Of a stretch of DNA of 64,000 nt, positions 54,811 to 64,000 are shown piece by piece (positions within the stretch are counted from its first letter, which is position 1; each line of letters starts with the position of its first letter). The position numbers and the translations under genes were made by a program. The notes under the pieces were generated by a model that was not told where the DNA came from, searched no databases, and saw only the letters and a list, made by a program, of their open reading frames with translations. Source of the stretch: Pseudoduganella lutea (GTDB lineage: Bacteria; Pseudomonadota; Gammaproteobacteria; Burkholderiales; Burkholderiaceae_D); the NCBI RefSeq assembly GCF_004209755.1, contig NZ_CP035913.1, forward strand, positions 6,262,001 to 6,326,000. Direction: 5' to 3'.

Positions 54811-57018
54811 ATGATCCTACGCCGCGGCATCACCCTCAGCCTGCGCCACCTGCTGATCCTGCTGACGGCAATCGGTTTCCTGCCGCTGGCGCTGCTCGGC
54901 ACGTGGGGCCTGATGACGGCCGCCGACGTGCAGCAGCGCGAGCAGGACCGCTCGATGCTGGAACTGGCGCGGGCGTTGTCCTCGGCCGTCGATGCCGAGC
55001 ATGATGGCGCGGCGTCGGCGCTGACCGGATTGGCGCGCACGCCGCAGCTGCAGGGCGGCGACCTGGCCGCGTTCCACGACATGGCCAGGCGGCAGGCCGC
55101 GGCACAGACGGGCTGGCTCGGTGTGATCCTGTCCGACAAGGCCGGCCACGCGGTATTGCGCACGATGGCGCCGTTCGGCGCGCCCGCCGCGCCCGTGGCC
55201 GATCCCGCCAGCCTGGCGCGGGCGGTTGCGACGGGCAAGTCCGTGGCCGGCAGCGTGATGCGGGGAAAGGGTGGCCGCGCCGCCTTTCCCGTGCGCGTCC
55301 CCGTCGACCTGCCGGATGGCCGCCGCTATGTGCTGTCCGCCGTCATCGCGCCGGACCGCATCGTCAACGTGATCCGCCGCCAGCGCGCACCCGGCGACTG
55401 GGTGATCGCCGTGATGGATGGCACCGGTCGGCGCGTGGCCCGTTCGCGCGACCATGAGCGTTTCGTCGGCGGGGCGGGCAGCCCCGGGCTGCAGCGCCTG
55501 CTGCGCAGCGGGGCCGAGGGGACCGGCGATTCACGGACGATCGAGAACGTGGAAGTGCGCACCGCCTTCACCACGTCGGCGCGCTGGGGCTGGACCGTGG
55601 TCGTCAGCGCGCCCACCGCGTCGCTGCGGCTGCCGCTGCTGCAGGGCGCGCTCGTCTACGCGGCCGGGCTGGTGCTTACGCTGGCGGCCTGCATCGCGCT
55701 GGCGTCGCTGCTCGCACGGCGCATCGTGCGCCGCATCGACTGCCTCGTGCAACAGGCCGCCGCGCTTGGCGCCGGCAAGCCGGTCGATGTCGAGCCTTCG
55801 CGCGTGCGCGAGATCGAACAGATGGGACAGGCGCTGGCCGCCGCGGCGGCCGCGCGCGACCGGCACGAGCGTGAGCGCTCGACCCTGCTGGCGTCGCTCG
55901 AGCGGGCCGTCGCTTCGCAGCAGGCGGCGCTGGCCGAGGCGCGCGAGGCCGGCCGGGCCAAGGATGAATTCCTGGCCGTGCTGGGCCACGAGCTGCGCAA
56001 TCCGCTCAGCCCGATCGTGGCGTCGCTCGACCTGATGGACCTGCGCGGCGAGACGGGTGCCCAGCGCGAGCGCGCCGTGCTGCGGCGCCAGGTGGCCCAC
56101 CTGAAGCGGCTGGTCGATGACCTGCTCGACGTGTCGCGCATCGCGTCGGGCAAGCTCGCGCTGGAGCTGCGGCCCGTGGACCTGGCCGACATCGCGCGGC
56201 AGGCCGTTGCCGCCGCGTCCGGCATGGAGGTCACGCTGGAGGCGCCGGCGTCGCTGTGGGTGCTCGGCGACGACAGCCGGCTCGCGCAGGTGCTGAGCAA
56301 CCTGCTGTCGAACGCGGGCCGCTTTGGCGGCGGGACAGCAGCCGTTTCCCTCTCGACGGCGGCCGGCCCGGATGCGGAGCAGGGCATGGCCCGGCTGGCA
56401 GTCAGCGACCGCGGTACCGGGATGGCGCCGGAGCTGCTGGCGCGCGTGTTCGAACCTTTCTACCAGGCGCCGCAGCAGCTGGCGCGCCGCACGGGGGGCC
56501 TCGGGCTGGGGCTGGCCATCGTGCGCAAGCTCGTCGAGCTGCATGGCGGCCACGTGACGGCGCACAGTGCCGGTCCGGGGCAGGGCAGCACGTTCGAGGT
56601 ATTGTTGCCCCTGGCGCAATGCGGGCAGGCGCCCGTGGCCGCGCCCGATGTACCGGTGGCGCAGGGCTTGCGGGTGTTGCTGGTGGACGACAACGAGGAT
56701 GCCGCGCGGGCCAGCGCGCTGATGCTCGAGCACATCGGCCTGGACGTGCAGGTGGCGCACACGGCGCACGAGGCGCTGGCGGCCTATGGCGGCAGCGGCG
56801 CCGATGCCGCGCTGCTCGACATCGGCTTGCCCGACATGGATGGCTATGCGCTGGCCGTGGCGCTGCGAGAAGCGGCCGGCGGCAGGGCGCTGCGGCTGGT
56901 CGCGCTGACGGGCTATGGACAGAAGGGCGATGTGGCACGCGCACTCGATGCCGGCTTCGACCTGCACCTGACGAAACCGGCTTCGCTTGACGACCTCCGG
57001 CGCGCGCTCGCCGCCTGA
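54811..57018 (+). CDS. Hybrid sensor histidine kinase/response regulator
   Basis: A 735-residue protein: membrane helix (about 13-35), periplasmic Cache-like sensor (about 40-270), membrane helix (about 278-302), HAMP-like and coiled region, HisKA with KDEFLAVLGHELRNPLSPIVASLDLM (His about 393), ATPase domain (NLLSNAGRFGGG, SDRGTGMAPELL, GGLGLGLAIVRKLVELHGG) and a C-terminal receiver (VLLVDDNEDAARA, phospho-Asp in ALLDIGLPDMDGY, Lys in HLTKPAS). The start at 54811 puts the first helix at the N terminus; the longer reading frame upstream crosses the promoter. No DNA-binding partner is adjacent. Confidence 0.93.
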   Translation: MILRRGITLSLRHLLILLTAIGFLPLALLGTWGLMTAADVQQREQDRSMLELARALSSAVDAEHDGAASALTGLARTPQLQGGDLAAFHDMARRQAAAQTGWLGVILSDKAGHAVLRTMAPFGAPAAPVADPASLARAVATGKSVAGSVMRGKGGRAAFPVRVPVDLPDGRRYVLSAVIAPDRIVNVIRRQRAPGDWVIAVMDGTGRRVARSRDHERFVGGAGSPGLQRLLRSGAEGTGDSRTIENVEVRTAFTTSARWGWTVVVSAPTASLRLPLLQGALVYAAGLVLTLAACIALASLLARRIVRRIDCLVQQAAALGAGKPVDVEPSRVREIEQMGQALAAAAAARDRHERERSTLLASLERAVASQQAALAEAREAGRAKDEFLAVLGHELRNPLSPIVASLDLMDLRGETGAQRERAVLRRQVAHLKRLVDDLLDVSRIASGKLALELRPVDLADIARQAVAAASGMEVTLEAPASLWVLGDDSRLAQVLSNLLSNAGRFGGGTAAVSLSTAAGPDAEQGMARLAVSDRGTGMAPELLARVFEPFYQAPQQLARRTGGLGLGLAIVRKLVELHGGHVTAHSAGPGQGSTFEVLLPLAQCGQAPVAAPDVPVAQGLRVLLVDDNEDAARASALMLEHIGLDVQVAHTAHEALAAYGGSGADAALLDIGLPDMDGYALAVALREAAGGRALRLVALTGYGQKGDVARALDAGFDLHLTKPASLDDLRRALAA

Positions 57019-57060
57019 TTTCGTGTACCATTCCCCGTTTATTTGACAGGAAACGGCATC

Positions 57061-57267
57061 ATGGCGGAACGCGGCACCCCGAGGTCGCGCGCTGACGCAA
57101 CGACGGCTGCGCGTGTGGAAGATGCATTGAGGATCGTCGAGGCCGATGGCATCCATCCGGCACTGGAATTCATGCAGCGTGCGGGCGTCCCGCGCGAGAT
57201 CGCATTGCGTGTGCTGTGCTCGCCACTATTCCACCGCCACGGCGAACGCCGCCGCAATCCCCGGTAA
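57061..57267 (+). CDS. Small protein of RVL-core family, unknown function
   Basis: A 68-residue basic protein. The core ALEFMQRAGVPREIALRVLCSP aligns with the small proteins at 691-921, 30329-30574 and 53947-54192. ACAGGAAA precedes the ATG. It begins 42 bases after the hybrid kinase stop and may be co-transcribed with it. The tail HRHGERRRNPR is strongly basic. Unknown function. Confidence 0.7.
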   Translation: MAERGTPRSRADATTAARVEDALRIVEADGIHPALEFMQRAGVPREIALRVLCSPLFHRHGERRRNPR

Positions 57268-57418
57268 CTGCCGCGCAGCGGCTTGCATCCTGTATTCCAT
57301 CTAAGCGCAGTCCTACGTCGCGCAGGACAGCTCTCCGACTGGCGTCCCGCGCCCACCCTCCTACAATGAGGTAGGCTCGCATCCGGCGGGTCCTGCAACC
57401 TGACTCGAGGAGTAGCTG

Positions 57419-57667
57419 ATGGCAACGATGAATACCGGCTCGGCCGACGTGGTCGCGCACAAGGCCCTGAATGCCGTGGACTGGATCGCGATGGTCCTGC
57501 TGATCGTGGGTGGCCTGAACTGGGGCCTGGTCGGCCTGCTCCAATTCGACCTGGTGGCCGCGATCTTCGGTGAACAGACGACCGCTTCGCGCATCGTCTA
57601 TGCGCTCGTGGGCCTGTCCGCGCTGTACGGGATCTACCTGGCCGCGAAGAAGCTGCCGAATCACTGA
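57419..57667 (+). CDS. DUF378 small membrane protein
   Basis: An 82-residue protein with two membrane helices (WIAMVLLIVGGLNWGLVGLL and SRIVYALVGLSALYGIYLAA), typical of DUF378, including the conserved GGLNWGLVG. Function unknown. A strong GAGGAG ribosome-binding site precedes the ATG, and TACAAT at 57362-57367 may be its -10 element. It has its own terminator. Confidence 0.9.
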   Translation: MATMNTGSADVVAHKALNAVDWIAMVLLIVGGLNWGLVGLLQFDLVAAIFGEQTTASRIVYALVGLSALYGIYLAAKKLPNH

Positions 57668-57687
57668 GCAGCAGGCGCTCGCCGCAC

Positions 57688-57720
57688 ACCGGAGCCGCGC
57701 ACCGCGCCGCTCCGGTTTTT
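57688..57720 (+). terminator. Intrinsic terminator after DUF378 gene
   Basis: An 8-bp outer stem (ACCGGAGC / GCTCCGGT) encloses a GC-rich loop that can pair further. A run of T follows at once. Confidence 0.85.
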
Positions 57721-57853
57721 CATTGGCGCGCCGTGCCGGCACACGCAATGGCGAATTCCAACGAAGCATAGTCGGAATGCTTCGTTCTGTTTCGTCAACG
57801 GTCCTTCTATATTGGCGGCTCGGCCATGTGCCCGCCTTTGCCAATGTTGACCG

Positions 57854-58381
57854 ATGACCGCCGCATCCCCACACCCCGATTCCCTCACCGTGCGCAACGC
57901 CATGCTGGGCAACGAATTCCAGCGCAGCTATGGCTGGCTGACCGCCAGCATGCACCGCCTCGTCGGTTGCCGCAACGATGCGGAAGACCTGGCCGCCTCG
58001 ACCTTTACCGAACTGGCCGCGCTCGACGACGTGCGCCACATCCGCCAGCCGCGCGCGCTGCTGACGACGATCGCGCGCCGCCTCACCTTTGAATTCTGGC
58101 GCCGGCGCGACCTCGAGCGGGCCTACCTGGCCGAACTGGCCCTGCGCCCGGAAGGGCACGGCGCATCGGCGGAAGAGCTCTGCATGACGGTCGAAGAAAT
58201 CGTGCGCATCGATGCCGCGTTGGCGAAGTTGTCGCGCAAGGCGCGCGAAGCGTTCATCCTGAGCCAGTTCGAGGAGATGGGCTATGCCGAGATCGCGCTC
58301 CGCCTCGATGTCTCCGTCAGCATGGTGCGCAAGTACGTGGCGCAGGCACTGGCCGCCTGCTGGCCGGTGACGGAACCATGA
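57854..58381 (+). CDS. FecI-type ECF RNA polymerase sigma factor
   Basis: A 175-residue ECF sigma factor. Region 2 reads YGWLTASMHRLVGCRNDAEDLAASTFTELAAL and IRQPRALLTTIARRLTFEFWRRRDLERAYL. Region 4 reads ALAKLSRKAREAFILSQFEEMGYAEIALRLDVSVSMVRKYVAQAL. It belongs to the FecI group controlled by a membrane FecR and an STN-type TonB receptor, both encoded directly downstream. The next start overlaps its stop (ATGA). It probably drives the receptor and maybe the lyase. Confidence 0.93.
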   Translation: MTAASPHPDSLTVRNAMLGNEFQRSYGWLTASMHRLVGCRNDAEDLAASTFTELAALDDVRHIRQPRALLTTIARRLTFEFWRRRDLERAYLAELALRPEGHGASAEELCMTVEEIVRIDAALAKLSRKAREAFILSQFEEMGYAEIALRLDVSVSMVRKYVAQALAACWPVTEP

Positions 58382-59313
58382 GCGGGAGCATGGCGGAGCG
58401 CAGTCGCGCCGAACGCATGGCGATCGACTGGGAAGTGCGGCTGCGCGATCCGGGCGTGGACGAGCGCGCGCTGCGCGCCTTTCGCGCGTGGCACGACGCT
58501 GCGCTGGAGCACGCCGCCGCCTGGGCATCGCTGCAGGGCCGGCTGCAACGGATGGGGGGCCGCGACGGTGGCGCTGTGGCGCGGGCGCTGCGGTACCCCG
58601 TCGAAGAGCGCCGCCGTGCGCTGCGCGCCGGCTTCGGCATGGCGCTGCTGGCGGTGTCCGGCGCCGGCGGCTGGAAGCTGGCGCACGAGCTGGGCTACGA
58701 CGCCACATGGCGCAGCGCCACGGGCGAACGCGGCGGCGCGACATTGGCGGACGGATCGGCGCTGCGCTTCGATGCCGGCTCGTACATCGACCTGGGCGCC
58801 GCGGCCGGGCGCACGCGGCTGGACCTGCGGCAGGGCCAGATGCTCGTGCGTGCGCGTGGGCCGCTGACGGTAGCGATGGGCGTGGACGGCACCCATGCCA
58901 CGATCGACTGCAATGGCGTCGAACTGTGCGCCGGGCGCCTGGGCCGGCGTGGCGTGGTGACCGTGCGGGGTGGCGAAGCCGTGCTGCGCCTGCCCGGGCG
59001 CGCGCCGGTGGCATTGCCGTCCGGCGCGGCGATGACGTTCGATCGTGCCGGCGCCGTGCCGTCTGCCTTGTCGTTCAATGCAATGGCCGGCTGGACGCGC
59101 GGCATGCTCGTGGCCGACCGCCTGCCGCTGCCGGACCTGGCCGACGCCTTGGGCCGCTACCACCACCACATCCTGCGCGTGACGGGCGCGGCGGCCGGCC
59201 ACGTCGTCAGCGGCGTGTTCCGGCTCGACGACCTGGAGGGCGCGCTGCGACAGATTGTCGCGGCGCTGCCGGTGAAAGTGGCGCGCTACGGCATGCTCGC
59301 CATCGTCGAATGA
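58378..59313 (+). CDS. FecR-family anti-sigma/transmembrane sensor
   Basis: A 311-residue FecR protein. The cytoplasmic N-terminal DUF4880-like region (MAIDWEVRLRDPGVDERALRAFRAWHDAALEHAAAWASLQ) binds the sigma factor. A membrane helix lies near residues 80-95 (GFGMALLAVSGAGGW). A periplasmic FecR domain follows (TGERGGATLADGSALRFDAGSYIDL) and a C-terminal STN-like part (FRLDDLEGALRQIVAALPVKV). It relays substrate binding from the receptor to the sigma factor. Overlap with the sigma gene shows coupling. Confidence 0.93.
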   Translation: MSGSMAERSRAERMAIDWEVRLRDPGVDERALRAFRAWHDAALEHAAAWASLQGRLQRMGGRDGGAVARALRYPVEERRRALRAGFGMALLAVSGAGGWKLAHELGYDATWRSATGERGGATLADGSALRFDAGSYIDLGAAAGRTRLDLRQGQMLVRARGPLTVAMGVDGTHATIDCNGVELCAGRLGRRGVVTVRGGEAVLRLPGRAPVALPSGAAMTFDRAGAVPSALSFNAMAGWTRGMLVADRLPLPDLADALGRYHHHILRVTGAAAGHVVSGVFRLDDLEGALRQIVAALPVKVARYGMLAIVE

Positions 59314-59380
59314 AAAATATTTTCAGTTTTCACTGACGCTTTCTGCATCTCGCTGCACAAGGGGATTACCAACGACATTC

Positions 59381-61978
59381 ATGAGGTATCCCTTGCACAA
59401 GTTTTCAAAGCATGCCATCACGCTGGCCGTCATGGCTACCCTTCCTGCCCTCCATGCCCACGCCCAGGCCCAGTCCCAAGCGACACACCAGAATTACCAG
59501 TTGCCCGCGGCCCCGCTCGAGCAGACGCTGCTGACGATCGCGGCCGACACCGGCGTGGCGCTGGCCTACGATCCGCGCCTGCTGGGCGGCGCCCGCTCGG
59601 CGCCCGTGGTGGGCCGCTTCAGCGCGACCGAGGCAATTGCCCGCGCGCTCGACGGCAGCGGCTTCGAACTGGCGCCGAACGCCGGCGACGCGCTGACGAT
59701 CCGCCGCCGCGCCGTGGCGCGGCCGCAGGGCCCCGCCGCCCTGCCGATGCTGAAGGTGTCGGCACCGGCCATGTCGGCAACATCGGCCGTCGCCGCCGCG
59801 CAGCCCGCGGCCACGATGGCCACGGTGACCGTCAGCGGTACGCGCCAGGTGGCCAGCGCGGGGAGCGCGGAGGACCCCCGGCGCGCGCCGACGTCGGCGT
59901 ACCGCATCGGCGGCGACGAACTGGACGAGCAGAACGTCACCACGCTGGAGGAACTGCAACAGCTGGTGCCCGGCCTGAACATCCAGAGCACCGACCCGTC
60001 GGACATGCAGATCACGATCCGTGGCGTGGGCGACGGCGGCGGCCAGGCCTCGGGCGACGCGAACATCGGCATGCCCAGCGGCGTCGCCGTCTACGTCGAT
60101 GGGGTCTATCTCGCCCGGCCCGGCATGCTGTCGAGCCTGGGCGACATCGACCACGCCGAAGTGCTGAGCGGCGCCCAGGGCACGCTGTTCGGCGCGAACG
60201 CCACGGGCGGCGTGGTCAACATCGTGACGAAATCGCCCACGTTCTTGCCCGAGGCGGGCATCACCGTGTCGGCCGGGCAGCATGGCTACCAGCGCGTGCG
60301 CGGCGTCGTGTCCGGACCGCTGTCCGAGAACTGGGCAGGGCGCCTCAACGCGGTGCGCAGCCATTCGGATGGTGCCGTCACCAACCTGCGCACGGGGAAC
60401 AAGCTCAATGGCGGTGCGTCGAACGGCGCGCGCGGCCAGCTGCTGTACCGCGGCGGCGAGCGGTTCACCTTGCGCCTGTCCGCCGACTACAACAACAGCA
60501 ACAGCGAACCGACCGCCGTGCTGGTGGCCACGCACGCCGTCAATGGCCGCGACACCTACCTGACGCATGCCGCGGCCGCCGGCCACAATGTAGTGTTCGG
60601 CCCGAACGTTGACCTGGACGATGAAAACCGCATTCACGTCTTGCAGGGCGGCGTGTCCGCGCTGGCCGAGTGGCAGCTGGAATCCGGCTGGCGGCTGCGC
60701 TCCGTCACGTCGCTGCGCTACTTCCACTCGCAGCCGACGATGGCCGACGGCCTGTCGGTGCGGGTCTATGCGAACACGGGTACCGAGGTGCGCGACAAGA
60801 CGTGGTCGCAGGAAGTGCGCGTCGATTCGCCCGCGGGCCGCGCCGTCGACTACGCGCTGGGCCTCACTTACCTGGGCCAGCATGCCGAGACGCTGGCGCA
60901 CACGCGCTATGCGAATACCACGGTGCCGGCGCTGTGGCTGGACAGCACGGCGTTCCGCAACCTCGACATCATCCGTCTCGGCCTGCTACGGGACCGCATG
61001 CTGTCGCCGTTCGCGCAGGGAACGCTGCACATCGGGGATGCCGTCGACATCACGGCCGGCGTGCGCGCCAACGTGCAGAAGAAAGGCGGCAGCTTCATCC
61101 GCTACAACCGCGTGCCGTTCAATTCCGGCTACCTGGAAGAAAACCACACGCTGCCCTCCGGCACGCTGGCCGCCACCTGGCGCACGGCGCCGGGGTGGAG
61201 CGCCTACGCCGCCGCATCGTACGGCGAAAAATCGGGCGGCCTGAACATCTCGGCCGGCGCCGCCCGGCAGGCCGGCCTCGACTCGCTGTACATCAAGCCG
61301 GAAAAGACGAAAACCGGCGAGATCGGCGTGAAAGCCAGCCTGGCGGGCGACCGGCTGGCGCTGAAGGGCAATCTGTTCCTGACCGAAATCAGCGATTTCC
61401 AGACCCAGGGCTACAACCCGGACGACCAGCAGGTCTACCTGCTCAACGCCGGCACGTTCATTTCGCGCGGCGCGGAAGCCAGCGCGCGCTGGGCACCGGA
61501 CCGCAACTGGCGCATCGACGCGGCGGCCGTGTGGAACGACACGTACTACACGCATTACGACAATGCCCGCTGCCCGCCCGAGGTGACGCTGGCGCCGAAC
61601 CCGCCGCCCTCGTGCAACCTCACCGGGTCGCGCGTGTTCAATGCGCCGAAGGTGACCGCCAACGCCAGCGTGCGCTATGGCTGGACCGGTGACAGCGGCC
61701 TGCGCTCGTTCGTCTCGGCCCGCTACGCCTACCGCAGCTGGATGTTCGGCACCGTCGACACGTCGGCGTTCACGCGCGTGCCCGGCTATGGCCTGGCCTC
61801 GTTCGCGGCCGGCACCGGAGGCAAGGCCGGCGCGGGTGAATGGAACGCCTCCATCTGGCTGAACAACGCATTCGACCGGACCTACTACAAGCGCCTCGGC
61901 AACGGCGACTACGGTTCGGTCTCCGGCTGGCTGGGCGAACGTCGTACACTCGGGGTCACGCTGGGCTACCAGTACTGA
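59381..61978 (+). CDS. TonB-dependent receptor with STN signalling domain (FecA-like transducer)
   Basis: An 865-residue outer-membrane transducer. After the signal peptide (ending near AHAQAQ) comes an STN domain (about 38-110; LPAAPLEQTLLTIAADTGVALAYDPRLL), a Pro/Ala-rich linker with a TonB-box-like ATVTVSGT, a plug (TTLEELQQLVPGLNIQSTDPSDMQITIRGVG, GTLFGANATGGVVNIVTKSP) and a barrel ending in Tyr (GVTLGYQY). It belongs to the sigma/anti-sigma set just upstream. Adjacent lyase suggests an oligosaccharide ligand rather than iron, although siderophore uptake is the best-known role of this receptor type. Confidence 0.92.
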   Translation: MRYPLHKFSKHAITLAVMATLPALHAHAQAQSQATHQNYQLPAAPLEQTLLTIAADTGVALAYDPRLLGGARSAPVVGRFSATEAIARALDGSGFELAPNAGDALTIRRRAVARPQGPAALPMLKVSAPAMSATSAVAAAQPAATMATVTVSGTRQVASAGSAEDPRRAPTSAYRIGGDELDEQNVTTLEELQQLVPGLNIQSTDPSDMQITIRGVGDGGGQASGDANIGMPSGVAVYVDGVYLARPGMLSSLGDIDHAEVLSGAQGTLFGANATGGVVNIVTKSPTFLPEAGITVSAGQHGYQRVRGVVSGPLSENWAGRLNAVRSHSDGAVTNLRTGNKLNGGASNGARGQLLYRGGERFTLRLSADYNNSNSEPTAVLVATHAVNGRDTYLTHAAAAGHNVVFGPNVDLDDENRIHVLQGGVSALAEWQLESGWRLRSVTSLRYFHSQPTMADGLSVRVYANTGTEVRDKTWSQEVRVDSPAGRAVDYALGLTYLGQHAETLAHTRYANTTVPALWLDSTAFRNLDIIRLGLLRDRMLSPFAQGTLHIGDAVDITAGVRANVQKKGGSFIRYNRVPFNSGYLEENHTLPSGTLAATWRTAPGWSAYAAASYGEKSGGLNISAGAARQAGLDSLYIKPEKTKTGEIGVKASLAGDRLALKGNLFLTEISDFQTQGYNPDDQQVYLLNAGTFISRGAEASARWAPDRNWRIDAAAVWNDTYYTHYDNARCPPEVTLAPNPPPSCNLTGSRVFNAPKVTANASVRYGWTGDSGLRSFVSARYAYRSWMFGTVDTSAFTRVPGYGLASFAAGTGGKAGAGEWNASIWLNNAFDRTYYKRLGNGDYGSVSGWLGERRTLGVTLGYQY

Positions 61979-62032
61979 TACCGCTATCTACGACTGTGCA
62001 AAACTTATCGTGCAACACGAACAGGGAGACCG

Positions 62033-64000
62033 ATGGACCGCCGTAACCTGCTGAAACTCACCGCGCTGCTGGCCGGCGCACCCACGATGACGATGCTGCC
62101 GGCGCGCGCCGCCGGCCAGGCCGCGACGGCGCCGCCGCCAGCGACGGCGTTGCGCTGGCTCGATGGCGCGCCACCCGCCAGCTTCACCGGCGCCACGTTC
62201 GGGGTGCCCTGGCCGCAGGGCCTCGTGCCGCGCGCCAGCGGTTTCACCGTGCTGGTAGCGGCAGGCGGGGTAACGCCGGCACTGCAATCCTGGCCGCTGG
62301 CTTACTGGCCCGATGGTTCTGTGAAATGGAGCGGGCACGCGATCGGCGCCGGCGCCCCGGCTTCCGGCTATGACCTGCAGCCCGGGCCAGCCACGCCGGC
62401 GGGTGCGGCGATGGCAAGGCGCGATGGCGACGACATCGTCGTCGATACGGGCAGGCTGCGCGCCCGCGTGCCGGGCAAGGGCGGCAAGGTGCTGGCCGGG
62501 GTGGCGCTTGCCGGCCACGTGCTGCTGGGCGACGGCGAACTGGTGCTGCTGACCGATACCGTCAATGATGGCGAGGAGGGTACCGCCCGTCGCCGGCGCT
62601 GGCACGGCGAGGTGGCACGGGTGGAACTGGAGCAGGACGGCCCGGTCCGCACGGTAGTGAAAGCGACCGGCGCGCACCGGGTGGGCGACGGTGCGACGCT
62701 GCTGCCATTCACGCTGCGCCTGGAATTCCACCGCGACAGCGACGCGATCCGCGTACTGCATACCTTCGTCATCGACGTCGATCCGGCGAAGCTGGACGTG
62801 CGGGGCATCGGCCTGCGTTTCGGCCTGGCGCTCGACGGCGCGCCGCACGACCGCCATGTGCGCTTCGTGTCGGATGGCGGCGGCGTGTTCGCCGAAAGCG
62901 TGCGCAGCCTGACGGGCCTGCGCCGCGACGTGGGCGACGCCAATGCCGCCGCGCAGGTCGCCGGCCGCCCGTTGCCGCCGGTGGAGGAATTGCCGCAGGC
63001 CGTGCGCGACGGCCTGCGCTACGTGCCCGCGTTCGGCGACTACCGCCTGGTGCAGCCGAATGCGGACGGTTTCACGATCGCCAAGCGCACGGCAAAGGGC
63101 CATGGCTGGGTTCCCGCCGCCGCCGGCACCCGCGCCGGCGGGACCGGGTATGTGGGCGGCGCGAAGGGCGGTGTGGCGTTCGGCGTGCGCAATTTCTGGC
63201 AGAGCCACCCGGGCCAGCTCGACATCACCGGCGCCGCCGGCGACGACGCGGCCGTCACGTTGTGGCTGTGGGCGCCGGAAGCGCCGCCGATGCAGCTGCG
63301 CTTCTACGACGACGGCATGGGGCAGGACACGCATGCCAGACAGCGTGCCGCGCTCGACATCACCTACGAGGACTACGAGCCCGGTTTCGGCACGCCACAC
63401 GGCATCGCGCGCACGAGCGAGCTGGAACTGCAGCTGCTGGCGGCCACGCCGGGGGCGGCCGACCTGGCCGCGATCGGCCAGCGCATCGCGCAGCCGCCCC
63501 GGCTGATGGCGACGCCGCAGCGCCTGCATGCGGCGGGCGTGTTCAGCGACTATTGGGCCCCCGCGGGGCAGGGGGCGCGCGCGCAACACCGCTGGCGTCG
63601 CGGCTGGCGCAGCTGTTCGACTACTATGAAAAACAGGTCGAGCAGCGGCGTTGGTACGGTTTCTGGGATTACGGCGACGTGATGCACACCTACGATCCGC
63701 GCCGCCACCAGTGGCGCTACGACGTGGGCGGCTTTGCGTGGGACAACTCGGAACTGTCCACCGACATCTGGCTGTGGCATTACTTCCTGCACTCGGGCCG
63801 TGCCGACGTGTTCCGGCTGGCCGAGGCGATGACACGCCACACGGGGGAGGTGGACGTGCACCACATCGGGCCGTTTGCACCTTTGGGCACGCGGCACGGC
63901 GTGCAGCACTGGGGCGACAGCGCCAAGCAGCTGCGCATTTCGACCGCCATCAACCGCCGCTTCATGTATTACCTGACGGCGGACGAGCGCATCGGCGACC
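62033..64000 (+). pseudogene. PcRGLX/YetA-like exo-rhamnogalacturonan lyase (PL26), frameshifted and cut by window end
   Basis: A secreted enzyme with an N-terminal export signal containing RRNLLKL and a hydrophobic stretch, cleaved near PARAAG. The first about 510 residues form beta-rich domains of the PcRGLX/YetA family (LRWLDGAPPASFTGATFGVPWPQGLVPRA; YWPDGSVKWSGHA). The frame then runs into nonsense and stops at 63682. The true continuation (TPLASRLAQLFDYYEKQ, RRWYGFWDYGDVMHTYDP, YDVGGFAWDNSELSTDIWLWHYF) is in another frame starting at about 63575 and is open to the window end. One missing G in the G runs at 63565-63575 explains this. Family members release unsaturated galacturonosyl-rhamnose from pectin. 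The break may be an assembly error. Confidence 0.75.

Overview
The window is about 64 kb of dense, high-G+C beta-proteobacterial chromosome. Gene content (CysB-type sulfur regulator, SfnB-like flavoenzymes, PEP-CTERM protein, many TonB-dependent receptors and two-component systems, plant-polysaccharide enzymes) points to Oxalobacteraceae, most likely Massilia, Duganella or a close relative. That genus call is an inference from content and style, not from a marker gene. No rRNA, tRNA, CRISPR array, phage or insertion sequence was seen.

Layout. 1-11.6 kb: the 3' end of galK, a small regulator-like gene, an EamA exporter, rnk, a GH115 alpha-glucuronidase, a histidine phosphatase, a membrane patatin and a GH2 beta-galactosidase. 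12.0-29.7 kb: a large block that looks like an organosulfur or other small-molecule scavenging island. It holds a flavin (LLM) monooxygenase, a Dpp-type ABC importer (fused ATPase, two permeases, binding protein), two SfnB-like acyl-CoA-dehydrogenase-fold enzymes, an aldo/keto reductase, a heterodimeric ABC exporter, a CysB-like regulator (frameshifted here) and a TonB-dependent receptor. 29.9-34.1 kb: an accessory stretch with two small genes of unknown function, a pair of near-identical-architecture 48-residue peptide genes with matching promoters, an aldo/keto reductase remnant, a KGG-repeat protein and a frameshifted deaminase-like protein. 34.4-43.1 kb: a soluble PQQ sugar dehydrogenase, a DUF455 ferritin-like protein, a GGDEF-EAL protein, a FucP-like sugar transporter, a PEP-CTERM protein and a DUF1624 acyltransferase-like membrane protein. 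43.3-48.2 kb: a run of two-component genes ending in an FAD monooxygenase. 48.3-57.3 kb: a flavin reductase, a PepSY/flavoprotein reductase behind a Fur-like box, DUF3224, two sensor kinases and small genes. 57.4-64 kb: DUF378, then a FecI-FecR-STN/TonB receptor set followed by a PL26-type rhamnogalacturonan lyase.

How it fits together. GH115, GH2, PL26, the sugar transporter, galactokinase and the PQQ dehydrogenase suggest growth on hemicellulose and pectin side chains; the sigma/anti-sigma/transducer set beside the lyase suggests substrate-sensed control.

The most unusual items are: (i) twin 48-aa peptide genes ending GAPYxNGPLPPL, with three upstream DNA blocks at identical spacing; (ii) a dispersed family of four small proteins sharing a GVPxxVIxRVL-like core; (iii) a deaminase domain followed by a glycine-zipper and helical C-terminal part; (iv) a perfect 20-bp hairpin enclosing the start of the patatin gene; (v) three single-base losses next to C/G runs that break otherwise intact genes, which look more like assembly errors than biology.
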